The notes: generated from the sequence alone by a model not told the origin. DNA of 59,633 bases from Clostridia bacterium (GCA_026418275.1 JAOABQ010000107.1:1-59633), one strand, 5' to 3'; positions 34,199 through 44,916 are shown, numbered from the stretch's first letter. Made by a program: numbers and translations.

Positions 34199-35794
34199 AT
34201 GTCCAATGGAGATAAATATGACGTATATGATAAAGAACTATATAGAAAGTTATTTCATCATGCCAATGATGCTATTTTTGTTAATGAAATCGGAGATATC
34301 CCTCTTCAGAGCAAGTGTATCGAAGTAAATGAGGTTGCGTGTAAACTGTTGGGATATACCCGGGATGAGCTTCTTAGGATGACTCCTGAAATGGTTATAG
34401 ATATAGGGAATGAAACAGAGACAAACCAAATTATAGAGAATTTGTTAAGGGACCATCGAAATACTTATGAAGCAGTAATGTTTTCAAAAGAGGGTGAAAG
34501 AATTCCCTGTGAAATCAGTTCTCATATTATTGAAGTGAAAGAAAAGAGAGTTGTTTTATCTGTTGCACGTAATGTAACCCATAGAAAAAAGATTGAGGAA
34601 GAACAAAGAAAAGCAAGGGAGGCTGCTGAACTTGCCAGTAGGGCAAAGAGTGAATTTCTTTCCAACATGAGCCACGAAATCCGCACACCCTTAAATGGTA
34701 TAAGTGGAATGATTGATTTAACCTTAATGGATGATTTGAGTGAAAGACAGAGAGAAAATCTTGAGCTTGCCAAAAGTTGTGCAAAGACTTTGGTAAAAAT
34801 TATCAACGATGTTTTGGATTTTTCTAAAATTGAAGCCGGAAAAATGGTCCTGGAGAATACCGAGTTTGATTTTTATAAAGTTCTGGATAAAGTTATCGGG
34901 CTTCATTCAGTTCAAGCAAGCCAAAAGGGAATTGTTGTGGAATACAGTGTTGATCCCATGTTTCCCCAAATGCTGATAGGTGATGCCGGTAAACTACAGC
35001 AGGTCATGAACAACTTGATAGGCAATGCAGTAAAATTTACCGAGACCGGAAAAATTGTTGTGAAAATAAGTAAATGCTTTGTAGACGAAGGTGTTATGCA
35101 ATTCATGTTTTCTGTGACGGATAGCGGTATAGGTATTTCGGATGAGGAGATGAAATACCTGTTTCAAAGCTTTAGCCAAGTGGATGGATCTATCACAAGG
35201 AAATATGGAGGAACAGGTCTGGGGCTGGTCATTTCCAAACGTTTGGTGGAAATGATGGGCGGAGAGATCCGGGTGGAAAGTCATAAAGGAAAAGGAAGTA
35301 CGTTTTCCTTTACAGTTCCTTGCGGGTTCAATTTGAATCCGGAAAACCAAAAGGAAACCAACAGTGTACTTACAGTGCCGAAGTTTAAGGATTCATTAAA
35401 TATTGTTTTGGCAGAGGATGAGAAAGTAAACCAGATTATGATGAAAAAGCTCCTTGAAAAGGCAGGGGGAAAGGTAGATGTTGTGCAAAACGGAAATGAG
35501 CTTCTTTCCATATTGAATAAAAAAATATATGATATTATTTTGATGGATATTCAAATGCCCGAAATGGGTGGAATTGAGGCAGCAAAAACCATTAGAAGCA
35601 TGGACAAATCGGAAATCAGTCAAATTCCGATTGTTGCCTTAACAGCCTATGCATTTGAGCAGGACAAAGAAAAAATTTTTGACGTAGGAATGAATGCCTG
35701 CATTCCTAAGCCGATCAATATCCCGGTTTTTTTTGAAACCATTGAAAAGCTGGCTTACAGTAAAAAACAAAAAACCGATGATTTTCCTATATAG
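34199..35794 (+). CDS. Hybrid sensor histidine kinase (PAS-HisKA-HATPase-REC)
   Basis: A 531-residue soluble kinase, without transmembrane helices. The PAS domain (about 12-127) contains EVACKLLGYTRDELLRM. HisKA has phospho-acceptor H159 in SNMSHEIRTPLNG. The ATPase domain has N box QQVMNNLIGNAVKFTE, G1 DSGIGIS and G2 GGTGLGLVISKRL. The C-terminal receiver has acidic pocket LAEDEKVN, phospho-Asp in IILMDIQMPEMGG and Lys in IPKPI. There is no output domain, so it is probably part of a phosphorelay. It is adjacent to chemoreceptor genes, but no direct link is shown. GAGGTGG ribosome site. It converges on the LTA-synthase-like gene with 13 bp between. Confidence 0.93.
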   Translation: MSNGDKYDVYDKELYRKLFHHANDAIFVNEIGDIPLQSKCIEVNEVACKLLGYTRDELLRMTPEMVIDIGNETETNQIIENLLRDHRNTYEAVMFSKEGERIPCEISSHIIEVKEKRVVLSVARNVTHRKKIEEEQRKAREAAELASRAKSEFLSNMSHEIRTPLNGISGMIDLTLMDDLSERQRENLELAKSCAKTLVKIINDVLDFSKIEAGKMVLENTEFDFYKVLDKVIGLHSVQASQKGIVVEYSVDPMFPQMLIGDAGKLQQVMNNLIGNAVKFTETGKIVVKISKCFVDEGVMQFMFSVTDSGIGISDEEMKYLFQSFSQVDGSITRKYGGTGLGLVISKRLVEMMGGEIRVESHKGKGSTFSFTVPCGFNLNPENQKETNSVLTVPKFKDSLNIVLAEDEKVNQIMMKKLLEKAGGKVDVVQNGNELLSILNKKIYDIILMDIQMPEMGGIEAAKTIRSMDKSEISQIPIVALTAYAFEQDKEKIFDVGMNACIPKPINIPVFFETIEKLAYSKKQKTDDFPI

Positions 35795-35807
35795 AAAAAG
35801 TTTCAGA

Positions 35808-37658
35808 CTATTTGCGATAGTCTTTAAAATAGTTGCTTCTTATGAGTAGATCGGCAATATCAAGTCCTAACGTCGCATGTTCAAGATCTTTTTTTGACTT
35901 TTCTTCACCCACATAGTTTCCGGTGGCCAAAACAGCAAAGTCCTTATCGGTTTTTAATAAATTTCTTCCCATTGCAGTATTTTCATAATTTTTTTCATCT
36001 ACACCCATTAAGTATAAAACTGTTGGAAGGATATCCACTTGGCCGCCCTTGATTGAAATTTGTGTTTCCTTTAAATTCTTTTGGTAGACCATAAAAGGCA
36101 CTTGCATAGAGTTATAAGACCACCAGTGATAGCTGGGTGTGGCTTTTTTTACTTCTGTGGGATAAAATTTGTGAACACCCGTATGATCTCCAATGATGAC
36201 AACAACCGTATTGTTAAGAAGACCGCTTTGATCTAGTTTTGAGAGAAAAATCCCTATTTGTTTGTCGGTGTACCGGAGACTATGAAAATAACCGCCCAAT
36301 TTTGTTTTTTCAACTCCGTCCGGAAGTGTCAATTCCTTATACTTGTCGGGTATCTTAAAAGGAGTGTGGCTTGTAAGAGTTACCATAAAAACGTAAAACG
36401 GCTGCTTTAGTTTTTGAATTACCGGTTCAACCTGCTTCAGATACGAGCTGTCACTCAAACCCAGGCCGATAACCTCATCCATAGCAAAGCTGGTGGAGTC
36501 GATGCATTTCTGAAAACCGATGGACGTAAGGGCTTCCATCCAATTCCAATAAGAGCCTTTATCAGGGTGAATTGCTGTAGTAGAGTATCCTTTATCTTCT
36601 AAGAGTTTGGGTAGAGAATTGTATGTGTTTCTGGGATAACGGAAAAAAGTGCTTCCTCTGCGAATCGGGTATACGGATGTGTTTACGAGAAAGTCACTGT
36701 CTGAACTGGTCCCGTTATGAACTTGTTCGTAGATATTGGAAAAGTAGATACTGTTTTTGGACAGCCTGTTTAAGGTAGGTGTAATCTCTTGATTGTCTAT
36801 TTTCTGGTTTAGAACGAAGTTTTCAAGAGATTCAACCTGGAGAATGATCAGATTTTTACCCTTTAAGAGGCCCTTATATTGATTGTCCGGCAGGTTTTCC
36901 TTCTTTTCATCAAACCATCTTTCTATATTTCCTTTTTTTCCATTGTCAAGTTTTAAGGGCTGGCAGTCCTTCCAGTAAACATAAGTATCAAAAATATGGT
37001 ATCCGATGGGGGAGAGATGGTACATGGTAAGATCCGGCCTCCATGTCACATCAAAATAATAGCTCCTTTTGTCAGAAATGCCTAAGACATATACTTTAAA
37101 GGGTATATAGAAAATAAAACACATGGAAACCGTAAAAAAGACTAAAAATAAAAAGACTTCACGGTTTAGACCTTTAAAAAGCTGGCGGTACTTGATGAAG
37201 ACAAATATAAGAATGGGAATATCAATGATTAAAGGGATGTCCCAGATACTCATCATAGAGAAAATGCTGTCTTCAAGGTTATTTAAATTGGTTGTTTGCT
37301 TTAAAAGGTGGGGAGAGACAAAAGTTCCGAAGGCCCGGTAATACCAAAGGTCGATTAAGAGTATAACCGAAAATAGCACGTTGAACAGAACGAAAAACCA
37401 AACCCGGGATCTTCCTTTGAGTAGGTAGGAAAAGGATACAATACCCAGGATAAAAAAGCAAAACAATCCAGGGGAATATATACTGTTGAATCCTCCGGTA
37501 AAGGAAGTTTTTAAATGATTGGATCCTGAAATAAACCCTAAGAAATAGATACTTTTGAATGTGATGATAAAAAGTGCAAAAATAAAGAGCGTATCCTTAG
37601 AAAAGGATACAATGTTGTCCTTTATATTAAAAATGATTTTTTTACTTAGCGCCGGCAT
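35808..37658 (-). CDS. LTA synthase-type sulfatase (phosphoglycerol transferase family)
   Basis: A 616-residue membrane enzyme of the LtaS class, which moves glycerol-phosphate from phosphatidylglycerol to envelope polymers. Five transmembrane helices occupy about residues 20-190. The extracellular sulfatase-fold domain follows: metal ligand E276 in IILQVESLEN, nucleophile T317 in NGTSSDSDFL, YSTTAIHPDKGSYWNW, and the metal-binding IIGDHTGVHKFY. Whether it makes lipoteichoic acid, primes it, or modifies another glycan cannot be decided. Its minus-strand ribosome site is AAAGGGGA. Confidence 0.88.
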   Translation of the reverse strand: MPALSKKIIFNIKDNIVSFSKDTLFIFALFIITFKSIYFLGFISGSNHLKTSFTGGFNSIYSPGLFCFFILGIVSFSYLLKGRSRVWFFVLFNVLFSVILLIDLWYYRAFGTFVSPHLLKQTTNLNNLEDSIFSMMSIWDIPLIIDIPILIFVFIKYRQLFKGLNREVFLFLVFFTVSMCFIFYIPFKVYVLGISDKRSYYFDVTWRPDLTMYHLSPIGYHIFDTYVYWKDCQPLKLDNGKKGNIERWFDEKKENLPDNQYKGLLKGKNLIILQVESLENFVLNQKIDNQEITPTLNRLSKNSIYFSNIYEQVHNGTSSDSDFLVNTSVYPIRRGSTFFRYPRNTYNSLPKLLEDKGYSTTAIHPDKGSYWNWMEALTSIGFQKCIDSTSFAMDEVIGLGLSDSSYLKQVEPVIQKLKQPFYVFMVTLTSHTPFKIPDKYKELTLPDGVEKTKLGGYFHSLRYTDKQIGIFLSKLDQSGLLNNTVVVIIGDHTGVHKFYPTEVKKATPSYHWWSYNSMQVPFMVYQKNLKETQISIKGGQVDILPTVLYLMGVDEKNYENTAMGRNLLKTDKDFAVLATGNYVGEEKSKKDLEHATLGLDIADLLIRSNYFKDYRK

Positions 37659-38205
37659 TTCGATATCCCCTTTAATGACTAGCCAATTTAAAAATATTTT
37701 TACAACCTGATACTACCTAATATAGTGCTTTTTTAACACAACAATTTCTTGTTTTCAAAGTGTCAAAAGAAGACTTCCTCTGTTTGTGCTTCCTGTATCA
37801 TGGAAAAGAATTATGTTATGAGGCACCAGCAATTTGTTTTTCTCTATAAACCACTATTCAATTTGCTTTATCATTATAAATCAAAAACACCAAAACAGAA
37901 AGAACAAAATATGTAATAAAGCTGGTGAATTCAAATTTCAGAGGATTATTGATTAAAATTGTAAATTACGTATTATTAAACTCCAAAGATTTAACGATAA
38001 ATAAATAGAAGTCTGAATTTTACATAACTTTGAATCGGTAAACCGAAGGTGTGTAATTTTCTCATGATATGGTTATTGGAGTTAAATACCACTGCATTCT
38101 GTATGTTAAATTCATTAAATCACCGTGAATAGTGCATTTGGAGGAAGAGGCAAAAGCGCATGTGAGCTTGGAGTCAACTATAAATTAAGATCAGGAGGCG
38201 TCTCA
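37659..38205. other. Divergent intergenic region with repeat copy 4
   Basis: Carries promoters for the LTA-synthase-like gene (minus) and chemoreceptor 3 (plus), neither clear by sequence, plus repeat copy 4. The 38125 in-frame extension of the receptor has no ribosome site. Otherwise AT-rich and featureless. Confidence 0.4.
37723..37828 (+). repeat. 105-bp two-hairpin repeat, copy 4 (diverged)
   Basis: TAGTGCTTTTTTAACAC to GAGGCACC, with GTGCTTCC replacing GTGCCTCG in the second stem (wobble still possible). The middle AAAAGAATTATGTTATGAGG matches other copies with several changes. Confidence 0.75.
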
Positions 38206-39729
38206 ATGAAAGATAAATCTTTCATATTAAAAAACGAGCAGGAAGTTAATGTAATTACCACTAGAATACTTCTATGGGCTGCAATAATTGCTTTTCCCGC
38301 CTTGATTATTCTCACTGCAACAGGAATTTTCGGTGCACAGCTTAAGTCACTGGCCATTTCCTCAGCAGTAGGCCTCCTGATGGTTTTCGGTGTATTTTTG
38401 TTAAGGAGAAGCGGCGCGGGAAATGGACTGGTGAAGTACTCCACTGTGTTTGTAAGTACGGTCATTGTAGGTATCCTGGCAACCCAGCCCCGCCTTGGAA
38501 TATATATGGTTTATTTATTCCCTATCGGACTCAGCTGCCTTTATTTTGATAAAAAGCTAACCTGGTCCGCCTTTTTTATGGGGATTGCAAATCTTTTCAT
38601 CAGCCAATATTTTAGGGTAAGAGCTACAGAATATACCGGGACTTTTAGTGAACATTATATCCCTATCGTCGCTGGATATATTTTGGAGTTTGTTTGCTTG
38701 GCATTTATTTTCGCATATCTTGCCAAGAGGACCAGGGCGCTTTTAGAAGGCCTTATTGGTGCTGAAGAGCAAGCCACTGTCTTCGGTAAGCTCAAGGAGG
38801 TAATGAGTAAATCCTCAAAAGCTTCGGATGTACTGGCCGGTTCGGTTAAACAGCTGTCCGTTACAGTTGAGGATACCACAAAATCCAATGAGATTGTAGC
38901 CTTAAATGCAGAAAAAGCAGCACAAGGGTGCGAGAAAAATTTAGAATACATTGAAAATACCGCAAAGACCATAGAAAATATTTCAGAGGCTTTAGAGGGG
39001 ATCTCCAACGGCTCTAAGGCAATAACTCAGATTGCCAAAGATACCTATGCTGCGACCGGTGAAAGTGAAGAAGTGATTACCAAAGCGATTGACAATATGA
39101 AAGAAATTGAAACTACAACAGCCCAAAGTAAAGAGTTGGTTAATAAGCTGGAAGAGGAATCTGCCCAAATTGGAAACATCATAGAGATCATAACCAATAT
39201 TTCGGGACAGACAAACCTCCTTGCTTTAAATGCAGCGATTGAATCCGCGAGAGCAGGGGAGCAGGGAAAAGGCTTTGCTGTGGTAGCGGATGAAATCAGA
39301 AAGCTGGCGGAGCAATCGGCAAGTGCTGCGAAAGATATATCAAACCTGATAAAAAATGTTCAGCAGAATACGCAAAATGCAGTACAAGCCATTGATCAGG
39401 GGTCTGAAACCATCAAACAGGGGATTGAAATGGTACGCACAGCAGGTAAATCCTTTGAAAGGTTAAAGGCTTTACAGGAGCGGTTTAATGAAAGAATGAT
39501 GGAAATTGCTTCTTCCAGCAGCCGTACATCGGATTACGGCCACAAAATCATTGAGATTGTATCGGATATAAAGGAACTGACCATAAAGTCACTGAAGGAA
39601 GTAGAGGAAATTGCGTCGTCAACACAGCACCAGTCAGCTTCCATGCAGGAAATTGCAGCTTCCTTCGCTGTCATTGACGAGATTGCAGAGGACTTATTGA
39701 ATTTAAGTAAAAGCATAGAGGTTGGATAG
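38206..39729 (+). CDS. Methyl-accepting chemotaxis protein with multi-TM sensor
   Basis: A 507-residue receptor whose N-terminal part (about 20-190) is six hydrophobic segments rather than an extracellular domain (AAIIAFPALIILTATGIFG, LGIYMVYLFPIGLSCLYF), so it likely senses a membrane or cytosolic cue. There is no clear HAMP. The signalling domain contains GQTNLLALNAAIESARAGEQ and GKGFAVVADEIRKLAEQSA. ATG 38206 has TCAGGAGG seven bases upstream. It belongs to a different receptor class from the two at 27162 and 31445 and lacks the shared C-terminal tail. Confidence 0.9.
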   Translation: MKDKSFILKNEQEVNVITTRILLWAAIIAFPALIILTATGIFGAQLKSLAISSAVGLLMVFGVFLLRRSGAGNGLVKYSTVFVSTVIVGILATQPRLGIYMVYLFPIGLSCLYFDKKLTWSAFFMGIANLFISQYFRVRATEYTGTFSEHYIPIVAGYILEFVCLAFIFAYLAKRTRALLEGLIGAEEQATVFGKLKEVMSKSSKASDVLAGSVKQLSVTVEDTTKSNEIVALNAEKAAQGCEKNLEYIENTAKTIENISEALEGISNGSKAITQIAKDTYAATGESEEVITKAIDNMKEIETTTAQSKELVNKLEEESAQIGNIIEIITNISGQTNLLALNAAIESARAGEQGKGFAVVADEIRKLAEQSASAAKDISNLIKNVQQNTQNAVQAIDQGSETIKQGIEMVRTAGKSFERLKALQERFNERMMEIASSSSRTSDYGHKIIEIVSDIKELTIKSLKEVEEIASSTQHQSASMQEIAASFAVIDEIAEDLLNLSKSIEVG

Positions 39730-39890
39730 CTGTTTAAAACTATAAAATTTTAACTCTAGCATTGTTAATTTTCCGGCAGGAGCCTTAAACTGAGGTTCCT
39801 GCTTATAGCATTTATTAGGGAGTGAATTGTAAAAAGCCCATTTTAGCCGCTGACATGAAAGGCCTAACGTTTGTATGAGAGGTGCCGGGT

Positions 39891-42800
39891 ATGAAATGGT
39901 ATAAAAGATCACTATTAAAAGTTTTTTTGGGAACCTTTTTATTAAGCCAAATACTTCCGGGCGGAATCATCCTGCCTGTAAAGGCGCAGGAAAATCCCTT
40001 CATTGACAATGTTGAGGGCAGGGAAAAGGAGATTCTGGTGAAGTATAAAGATGATGGGCGGGTAGGAATGAGTTCTATTGAGGAAAAGCTTGCCGGTTCG
40101 GATATTGAGATTGATAGAAATGTAAGGATCGCAGATACGGAATTGGTTGAACTCAACAAAAAGGAAGATATGGAAAAAGCCTTGGAGGAACTTCAAAAGG
40201 ATCCGGATATTCAGTATGTGCAGCCGAATTTTAAACTCAATTACAATGTTTTGGCTGAAGATATCCTGGATACAAGGTTTAGCGAACAGTGGGGCATTTA
40301 TAACTCCGGAGGTGTGATCAACGGGCAGGCTGGGATTGTAAGGTTGGATGCTAATATTATAAAGGCATGGGATATTACAGCCGGAGACCCGGAGGTTGTA
40401 ATCGGAGTGATTGATACGGGAACAGATATCAGCCATCCGGATCTGGTAAATAATATTTACCGTAATCCCGGTGAGATTGAAGGAGACGGAATTGACAACG
40501 ACGGAAACGGATACGTGGATGATATGACGGGCTGGGATTTTGCGGATGAGAATAACTCGGTTTTTGATTCCTTTGAAGAGGATTATCACGGAACACATGT
40601 ATCGGGAATCATTGCGGCAGGGAGTAATGGGATCGGCATCCGCGGGGTTGCCCCCAATGTAAAAGTTATGCCTTTAAAGTTTATTGAAGGTAGCAGTGGC
40701 GGCTACACCTCCGACGCAATTGAAGCCATCCAATATGCAAAACAATTGGGTGTAAAAATTGTAAATTGCAGTTGGGGATCGGCAGGCTACAATCCTGCTT
40801 TGGAAGATGCTATGAGGAATGCAGAAATGCTTTTTATCTGCGCGGCGGGCAATGAGGGAATAAACTTATCGATCACCAGTTATTATCCTTCCGGTTTTAC
40901 ATTGCCTAATGTGCTTTCGGTAGCGGCGGTGGACAATAAGGGGGAATTGGCTTCCTTTTCAAACTACGGGAATAAGGTTCAAATTGCTGCGCCCGGTGTA
41001 GGAATTATGAGTACCTTGCCGGAGAACCGGTATGGATTTCTAAATGGAACATCCATGGCAGCACCTTTTGTGACAGGGACAGCGGCACTTTTAAAGAGCC
41101 AAAATGTGGTTCTTACGCCGGAGCAAATTAAAGAACGCGTCATGGGTAGTGTGACAAAATTGCAAGACTTGAGCGGGAAGGTAATTACAGGTGGAATGCT
41201 TGATGCCTATGCATCGCTGATTGGGTATGTTCCCCCGGAAGGAGCCCCTGGAGCGCCAACCGGTGTAAAACTGGTTTCCAAAGATGACAAGGCTGCTGTC
41301 ACATGGAGCGAAGTACTTGGTGCCCAAAGGTATGAAGTAGAAAGGGATAAAGAAATTAGCGGATCTGTTACCGGTGCAGTATACAACTATGGGGGGATAA
41401 GTTCGTTGGAAACGCATATCTACCGGGTTAGAGCGGTAAATGAAAACGGAGCGGGAATGTGGAGTACAGCAGCAACAGAAATGATAAACTTAGGGATTCC
41501 CTCCAATCTGAATGCAGAGAAGCAGGACCGCTCAATTACTTTAAATTGGGACCCGGTTAATGGGGCTTTAGGCTACGACTTGCTTATGGACGGCATTGTG
41601 ATGCAAAATGTATCCTCACCCTATACTCATGAAGGATTGGAGCCCAATACCCAACATAGCTACCAGGTTCGGGCAAAGTGCGGAAGCATTTTGGGGGAGT
41701 GGAGCGGGGAAGTGGAGACATATACTTCGGGAGGTCCCATGATTTGGGCAGAGGTTTCCAATTACAATGAAGGAGCGGAACATTTGGGAAAGGTAATCAT
41801 TCATTTGATGAAGGGAAGTTTTAAGGAAGAAGGTCTGTATGACCCTTCCACCGTGACCCTAAATGAAGAAGATATGCCTTCGGGAGTTACACAAGGAAAT
41901 GTTATTCGTTTAGATTCAAGTACACTGGAGATAAGTCTTCAGGGGGACAGCACAGTGGACTATGATACGGATAGGTTGGTATCGGTGACTGTTCAAAAAG
42001 CTATAATCGATAACGCTTTTTTCTATCACCCGGCATGCAGTGCTTTGTTTCCGGCAATCGTAGAAACTCAGCCGGCTGCGCCCAGTATTTCATTTAGCCT
42101 TGACGGTTTAGATGCTGGTAAACTGATGGGGGTGAATAGTCAGATGGAATATAGCCTAAACGGAGGGTCTGTGTATCAATCTGTCTTGGAAAGTGATATG
42201 GCGCTAAGTGCATCTCAGATAAACGCGCTTACACCGCAAAACGACATCTGGATAAGAGAAAAGACCACCTTAAGAGTACCCGCAGGTCTAATACAAATCA
42301 TTGATTTGCAGGACGGAGCAGTACTCATGAATGTTTTGAGGGATGATACATTAAATACCGTATCCGGTGTGGATGGGACGATGGAGTTTAGCTTGGACGG
42401 AGGTGTTTCCTGGACCAGGTATGATGACAATCTTCCCGATCTTAGCGGGAATATTACACTCAAAGTCCGAAAGGCTGCATGCGGCTTGATTTTGCCTGGA
42501 AATCCCGCAACACTAATATTTACACAAAATGAGTCCTATGAAATGCCACCTTCCATATTGATGGGACTTCCCGGAAACAGTGAATATAACGAGGACCAAG
42601 GGATAATAACACCTACACCAGCTATTACACCCACTCCCCTTTCTCAAATTACACCGGTTGCGGATCTGACGGTAAGCGTTAGCCTATCACCTGTCAACAT
42701 ACCCTTATCAACTCCTGTGCCGCAGGGCCAGCAAGCTTTGGATGCAAAATCAAAGGGAGAGCATTTTATTGAAGAGCGTATCATGGTTAAAGAGAAGGAA

Positions 42801-43931
42801 GTAGAAGGAGCTAAAGCTTTATTTGAAGTAAATGAATGGGATATGGAACGGATATTAAACTCGGATGGAGCCAAAGTACCAAGCATTATGGCAAAATCAC
42901 AAAAGGACCTTGGAGCCATGGAAATAAGAATTCCAGGGACTTCAATTCATAAAGCTGCGGAAAAAAACAGGGCATTTAAAATTGAATTTACGGATATAGG
43001 GTTTGAGGTCCAGCCGGAAATATTGGATTTTACAACGCTAAAAGGAGATCTGAAATTAAGTGTGGAAAAGACATCCGTGCCTGAGCGAGAAGTAGAAAAA
43101 AGCATAAAAGCGCAAGTGTTCCGTGAGGTAACACATGTATTTGATTTAAATGTAATGATGGGTGACCAAAGGATTACAAAATTCATAAAACCTATTCAGG
43201 TTACTTTTGAATTTAAAACGTCAAGCGTAAGGGATGTAAACAAACTTGGTGTATATTATTTTAATGAAGACAGGAATGAGTGGGAATATGTAGGGGGAAA
43301 GGTCAATGGAGATGGAAAGATAACCTTTTTGGCGGAGCACTTTTCAAAGTATACAGTTATGGAATACAGCAAAACCTTTCAAGATATAAAAACACATTGG
43401 GCAAAGCAAGCGATAGAAGTGATGGCAGCCCGGCATATTGCAAAAGGGAAGGATGAATCAAATTTTAATCCGGACGGATATATCACAAGGGCAGAATTTG
43501 TTTCCCTTTTGGTTAGGGCACTGGATATAAAGGAGAGTGCCGCAAAGCATAAGTTTCTTGATGTGGCGGAAGGGGTCTGGTATGGGGACGCAATTTATAA
43601 AGCATACAAGGCAGGAATAATCGGAGGCATAGATTCTCTTCATTTTGCTCCCAATGATAAAATCACAAGGGAGCAGATGGCAGTGATTGCCATGAAGACC
43701 TATGGATACTATTTGAATATGAAACCGGAAGAAATGACAGTTATAAACCGGGTGGAGTATAAAGATAAAAACCTGGCAAGTCGATGGTCCTTACAGAGTA
43801 TGAAATTCACCGGTTCTATGGGATTATTAAGCGGAAATCCGGACGGGACCTTTGCTCCCAAAGCCTATTCCACACGGGCGCAGGCGGTAGTAGTCATAAA
43901 GCGTTTAATGGAAAAATTAGGAGTTGTTTAA
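39891..43931 (+). CDS. SLH-anchored subtilisin-family serine protease
   Basis: A 1346-residue surface protease. Signal peptide 1-32; inhibitor-I9-like propeptide (about 45-120, ILVKYKDDGRVG, QYVQPNFKLNYN); S8 catalytic domain (about 130-440) with D175 in VIGVIDTGTD, H233 in DYHGTHVSGI, oxyanion N321 in CAAGNEG, and S388 in LNGTSMAAPFV. Two fibronectin-III-like domains follow (APGAPTGVKLVSKDDKAAVT, IPSNLNAEKQDRSITLNWD), then beta-rich regions, a TPTP-containing linker near 905, and three C-terminal SLH motifs (FQDIKTHWAKQAIEVMAAR; FLDVAEGVWYGDAIYKAY; YKDKNLASRWSLQSMKFTG) that bind secondary cell-wall polymer. ATG 39891 follows GAGAGG; GTG 39882 is in frame but worse placed. Its role may be processing of surface or substrate proteins. 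Confidence 0.93.
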   Translation: MKWYKRSLLKVFLGTFLLSQILPGGIILPVKAQENPFIDNVEGREKEILVKYKDDGRVGMSSIEEKLAGSDIEIDRNVRIADTELVELNKKEDMEKALEELQKDPDIQYVQPNFKLNYNVLAEDILDTRFSEQWGIYNSGGVINGQAGIVRLDANIIKAWDITAGDPEVVIGVIDTGTDISHPDLVNNIYRNPGEIEGDGIDNDGNGYVDDMTGWDFADENNSVFDSFEEDYHGTHVSGIIAAGSNGIGIRGVAPNVKVMPLKFIEGSSGGYTSDAIEAIQYAKQLGVKIVNCSWGSAGYNPALEDAMRNAEMLFICAAGNEGINLSITSYYPSGFTLPNVLSVAAVDNKGELASFSNYGNKVQIAAPGVGIMSTLPENRYGFLNGTSMAAPFVTGTAALLKSQNVVLTPEQIKERVMGSVTKLQDLSGKVITGGMLDAYASLIGYVPPEGAPGAPTGVKLVSKDDKAAVTWSEVLGAQRYEVERDKEISGSVTGAVYNYGGISSLETHIYRVRAVNENGAGMWSTAATEMINLGIPSNLNAEKQDRSITLNWDPVNGALGYDLLMDGIVMQNVSSPYTHEGLEPNTQHSYQVRAKCGSILGEWSGEVETYTSGGPMIWAEVSNYNEGAEHLGKVIIHLMKGSFKEEGLYDPSTVTLNEEDMPSGVTQGNVIRLDSSTLEISLQGDSTVDYDTDRLVSVTVQKAIIDNAFFYHPACSALFPAIVETQPAAPSISFSLDGLDAGKLMGVNSQMEYSLNGGSVYQSVLESDMALSASQINALTPQNDIWIREKTTLRVPAGLIQIIDLQDGAVLMNVLRDDTLNTVSGVDGTMEFSLDGGVSWTRYDDNLPDLSGNITLKVRKAACGLILPGNPATLIFTQNESYEMPPSILMGLPGNSEYNEDQGIITPTPAITPTPLSQITPVADLTVSVSLSPVNIPLSTPVPQGQQALDAKSKGEHFIEERIMVKEKEVEGAKALFEVNEWDMERILNSDGAKVPSIMAKSQKDLGAMEIRIPGTSIHKAAEKNRAFKIEFTDIGFEVQPEILDFTTLKGDLKLSVEKTSVPEREVEKSIKAQVFREVTHVFDLNVMMGDQRITKFIKPIQVTFEFKTSSVRDVNKLGVYYFNEDRNEWEYVGGKVNGDGKITFLAEHFSKYTVMEYSKTFQDIKTHWAKQAIEVMAARHIAKGKDESNFNPDGYITRAEFVSLLVRALDIKESAAKHKFLDVAEGVWYGDAIYKAYKAGIIGGIDSLHFAPNDKITREQMAVIAMKTYGYYLNMKPEEMTVINRVEYKDKNLASRWSLQSMKFTGSMGLLSGNPDGTFAPKAYSTRAQAVVVIKRLMEKLGVV

Positions 43932-43991
43932 GTTAAGGATACTCAATAAAGCAGGGGCATAGAGTACGATTTACTTTTATTACAAGAATCA

Positions 43992-44028
43992 AAAAAGGAG
44001 CAGGGAAAAGCATTCCTGCTCCTTTTTC
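43992..44028 (+). terminator. Intrinsic terminator after the subtilase gene
   Basis: AAAAAGGAGCAGG / CCTGCTCCTTTTT perfect 13-bp stem with a 9-base loop and a T-run in the 3' arm. Confidence 0.92.
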
Positions 44029-44175
44029 GATTCTTTTATCATGCAATACTGCAGTATTCCTGCCAACCATTTTTCATTTACATATTACTTAAAAGGTAAC
44101 AAATTACTGCAATGGGTATTATTTATTTGTATAATGGAATAGGGAAAAGGCTGATCAATAAGTGAGGTTAGGGAC

Positions 44176-44877
44176 ATGGAAAAAATATTGGTTATTGAAG
44201 ATGACGAAACCTTGGCAAGAGGAATTGAGTTTGCTCTTTCCAGGGAAAATTACCAGGTTATCATTGCAGGAAATTTAAAAGAGGCTAGAAGCCTATTAGA
44301 GTCTCAAGATTTTACTTTGCTGCTGCTTGATGTTATGCTGCCGGACGGAAGCGGTTTTGACCTTTGTAAAGCCATTCGGAAAACCTCGGATACGCCGATC
44401 ATTTTTTTGACTGCATGTGATGAAGAGGTGAATATTGTTCAAGGACTTGACCTTGGGGCAGATGACTATATAACAAAACCATTCAGGGTGGGAGAACTGT
44501 TATCAAGAATCAGGGCAATTCTTAGAAGAATAAGGAGTTCAAATAAAGATCCTAAAATCTCTAAACACATGATTGTTTGTGGCGATTTGGAACTTAACCT
44601 TCTCGAAAGAAAACTTATCAAAAATAAGGAAGAAATCCTGCTAACATCGATGGAATTTAAGCTCATATCCGTATTCATGCAAAATCCACTGCAGGTACTC
44701 GGGCGTGATCAAATCCTGGATAAGTTGTGGGATATGGATGGGGAGTATGTAGATGACAATACCTTATCCGTTTACATTCGAAGACTCAGAGAAAAGGTGG
44801 AGGATGATCCATCGGGACCGAAGTTTATCATAACTGTCCGGAGATTTGGCTACAAATGGGCGGAAAAGACACAGTAA
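44176..44877 (+). CDS. OmpR/PhoB-family response regulator
   Basis: A 233-residue DNA-binding regulator. The receiver domain has D9/D10 (VIEDDETLA), phospho-acceptor D52 (LLLLDVMLPDGSG) and K in DYITKPFRVG. The C-terminal winged helix is of the Trans_reg_C type (LLTSMEFKLISVFMQNP, VYIRRLREKVEDDP, TVRRFGYKW). It is first in a row of four same-strand genes (regulator, kinase, ABC ATPase, permease), a common arrangement for envelope-stress or peptide-antibiotic response. Confidence 0.93.
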   Translation: MEKILVIEDDETLARGIEFALSRENYQVIIAGNLKEARSLLESQDFTLLLLDVMLPDGSGFDLCKAIRKTSDTPIIFLTACDEEVNIVQGLDLGADDYITKPFRVGELLSRIRAILRRIRSSNKDPKISKHMIVCGDLELNLLERKLIKNKEEILLTSMEFKLISVFMQNPLQVLGRDQILDKLWDMDGEYVDDNTLSVYIRRLREKVEDDPSGPKFIITVRRFGYKWAEKTQ

Positions 44878-44916
44878 GGCTTTGATACGGATATTGTTAT
44901 TGTGGAGGAAGAATAA

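Noticed and set aside
39942..40598. Minus-strand frame of 218 codons
   Set aside because: Antisense to the subtilase catalytic domain; no homology-like motif or ribosome site.
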